DNA from: UBA1858 sp963926275
GTDB lineage: Bacteria > Pseudomonadota > Gammaproteobacteria > UBA4575
DNA length: 15,219 bases
Reading direction: 5' to 3'
NCBI GenBank assembly: GCA_963926275.1
Contig: CAWUWP010000041.1
Coordinates: forward strand, 1-15,219
Positions 14,201 through 15,219 of this stretch are shown here, one piece after another. How positions within the stretch are numbered: position 1 is the stretch's first letter; each line of letters begins with the position of its first letter. Position numbers and translations under genes: made by a program. A model generated the notes under the pieces. That model was not told the origin of the DNA. It did not search any database and saw only the letters and a list, made by a program, of their open reading frames with translations.

Positions 14201-14683
14201 ATGGATTTAAAAATATTATGCACGGGCGGAACCTTCGATAAAGTCTATTTCGATGCATTAAGTGATTATAAAATTGGAGAGCCACAAGTAGAATGGATCT
14301 TGCAGCAGGCGGGCGTTAATTTTTCTTATGAGATTGAAAGTATACTTAAGAAAGATAGTTTGGAAATTACAGACCAAGATAGAGAGATCATTGTTGCCAA
14401 GGTGAAAGCACAGGCATGTAACAAAATTGTTATTACGCATGGCACTGACACGATGGTTGAAACAGCACAGGCGTTGAAAGTTGTGACAGATAAAACCGTG
14501 GTGTTGGTCGGTGCGATGCAACCGGCAAGATTTAAAGATAGTGATGCAACTTACAATGTTGGGTTTGCAACATCCGCAGCAAGTGTTTTGTCAGCAGGCA
14601 TTTATATTGCAATGAATGGGCAACTGTTTAACGCTGACGAGGTGAAGAAGAATCGTGATGCCGGTCGTTTCGAGAATAAATAA
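14201..14683 (+). CDS. Short single-domain asparaginase-like protein
   Basis: A 160-residue protein covering only the N-terminal domain of type I/II L-asparaginases (whole enzymes are about 330 residues). The two active-site threonine motifs are there: CTGGTF at 7-12 and THGTDTM at 79-85. VLVGAMQPARFKDSDATYN at 101-119 follows. By eye alignment the catalytic lysine of the AADK motif is missing (AASV at about 126-129), and the C-terminal domain is absent, ending ...VKKNRDAGRFENK. Short asparaginase-domain proteins are known in gammaproteobacteria, so this is probably a family form and not a fresh truncation. Whether it hydrolyses asparagine is doubtful. ATG 14201 is chosen over TTG 14195 for spacing from GGG at 14188-14190. 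It may be cotranscribed with yicC. Confidence 0.85.
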   Translation: MDLKILCTGGTFDKVYFDALSDYKIGEPQVEWILQQAGVNFSYEIESILKKDSLEITDQDREIIVAKVKAQACNKIVITHGTDTMVETAQALKVVTDKTVVLVGAMQPARFKDSDATYNVGFATSAASVLSAGIYIAMNGQLFNADEVKKNRDAGRFENK

Positions 14684-14752
14684 ATTAGCCTGATTCAGTG
14701 AATTTGGGCGAAAAAAAATAATTGACACCATATTTAACGCATGTGAGTGAGG

Positions 14753-14781
14753 GTTGAATTGTTAAATTGATGACCCAATAT
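14753..14781 (+). promoter_or_regulatory. Candidate heat-shock (sigma-32 type) promoter
   Basis: GTTGAAT (14753-14759) and CCCAATAT (14774-14781), 14 nt apart, resemble the sigma-32 consensus CTTGAAA / CCCCATNT: 5 of 7 in the -35 part, and one mismatch in the -10 part counting N as free. Transcription would start near 14788, about 64 nt before the hsp20 remnant's ATG. Position in front of a heat-shock gene supports the reading. Confidence 0.45.
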
Positions 14782-14851
14782 ATTAGTTAGGCAATAAATT
14801 TGGAGATGATTGGGTTAGCAAGAATGAATGTAAAACCCGTGAGTCTCTGAC

Positions 14852-15110
14852 ATGAATTTAATGACATGGAACACTGGCTACAGCAGCTAATGGGCAAGTA
14901 GGATCAGTTTCGCGCTGGGTGCCCGCTGTTGATGTGATTGAGCAGCAAGACCATTTATATATTGAAAGACCGTATGGTTCTTTCCAAAGAACTTTCCGAC
15001 CCCCAGATAATATTGATGCAGCGTTAATTACTGCAAAAAGTGAGCATGGTGTAGTAGAGGTGCGTGTACCTAAACAAGAAAAAGCACAAAAGAAAATTGA
15101 GGTACAGTAA
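14852..15110 (+). pseudogene. Decayed hsp20 small heat-shock protein gene
   Basis: Small heat-shock proteins are about 140-150-residue holdase chaperones. Pieces of one are visible in three reading frames. From 14852, MNLMTWN resembles an Hsp20 N terminus and ends at TAA 14888. A second frame gives EHWLQQLMGK, a TAG (14899-14901), then DQFR. A third frame, open from 14865, gives RWVPAVDVIEQQDHLYI, the start of the alpha-crystallin domain. This joins directly to ERPYGSFQRTF, NIDAALITAKSEHGVVEVRVP and KQEKAQKKIEVQ, the end of that domain, and stops with TAA at 15108-15110. About 40 residues of the domain middle are missing at the LYI/ERPYGSF junction. I read this as frameshifts plus an in-frame deletion. 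A 63-residue product from GTG 14919 could be made but would lack most of the beta-sandwich. A heat-shock-type promoter and a terminator still flank it. Confidence 0.75.
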
Positions 15111-15189
15111 TCGCTTAAGTCGTTGTCAGGTAAAATTCTGGTGACGATAGGATGAGGAATTATCCGTTAAGCATATCTTAAGAAAGTAT

Positions 15190-15216
15190 GGCGCCGCGTT
15201 AATTCGCGGCGTCTTT
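15190..15216 (+). terminator. GC-rich intrinsic terminator
   Basis: CGCCGCG (15192-15198) pairs with CGCGGCG (15205-15211) around a 6-nt TTAATT loop. The stem is extended by a G-U and a G-C pair (15190-15191 with 15212-15213). TTT follows. It lies 80 bp after the hsp20 remnant and probably ends transcription there; the T tract is short, and the stem is nearly symmetric, so it could also work for a gene to the right. Confidence 0.65.
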
Positions 15217-15219
15217 GGT

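Noticed and set aside
14722..14727. A perfect TTGACA as the -35 of a sigma-70 promoter.
   Set aside because: No acceptable -10 hexamer lies 16-18 nt downstream.
14919..15110. A functional 63-residue mini-Hsp20 from GTG 14919.
   Set aside because: It would begin inside the alpha-crystallin domain and lack its middle, and the upstream DNA still encodes Hsp20-like N-terminal pieces in other frames, which fits decay better.
1..15219. Insertion sequence, prophage, CRISPR array, toxin-antitoxin pair, rRNA or tRNA.
   Set aside because: No transposase or integrase, no spaced direct repeats, no tRNA-like cloverleaf and no target-site duplications were seen; nearly all coding space belongs to housekeeping genes.

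Overview
This window looks like chromosomal housekeeping DNA from a gammaproteobacterium with moderate to low GC. The evidence is the set of protein families (PriA, ArgS, HemH, RpmE, HemW, RdgB, RNase PH, YicC, an M48 lipoprotease, a CPXCG protein) and their order: priA-argS, and hemW-rdgB-rph divergent from yicC, are arrangements familiar from Pseudomonas-type and Legionellales-type genomes. I cannot name the genus from this stretch. I see no insertion sequence, prophage, CRISPR array, rRNA or tRNA.

Left part (1-3703, minus strand): the 5' 480 codons of argS, running off the left edge, preceded by complete priA. Upstream of priA, a 361-bp gap holds a compact three-box DnaA-type site (3765-3799) and an AT-rich stretch with a 10-bp inverted repeat.

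Centre-left (4065-7330, plus strand): a tightly overlapping three-gene operon encodes an ECF-type sigma factor, a small single-pass membrane protein placed where an anti-sigma factor is expected, and an exported DUF3106-like protein that I read as six tandem 18-residue repeats. An HNH endonuclease (TTG start) and ferrochelatase hemH follow in the same direction.

Centre (7336-10130, minus strand): a stand-alone 5'-3' exonuclease of the PolA N-terminal family ends 5 bp from hemH. Upstream of it are an M48 lipoprotein protease, a pair of hairpins, and rpmE with a good sigma-70 promoter. The 395-bp gap upstream of rpmE carries a second DnaA-type site (10275-10309) with the same layout as the one near priA: forward box, 5 nt, reverse box, 3 nt, reverse box.

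Right part (10526-15219): a compact minus-strand operon rph-rdgB-hemW-CPXCG protein (RNA 3' processing, nucleotide-pool sanitation, heme chaperone, zinc-ribbon protein) runs leftward from a divergent promoter region shared with yicC. Rightward, yicC is followed by a short single-domain asparaginase-like protein. The window ends with a decayed hsp20 gene, spread over three frames and with an internal deletion, still preceded by a plausible heat-shock (sigma-32 type) promoter and followed by a GC-rich terminator hairpin.

The most interesting signals are the two matching DnaA-box modules upstream of priA and rpmE, the sigma/membrane/18-residue-repeat operon, and the hsp20 relic with its promoter.
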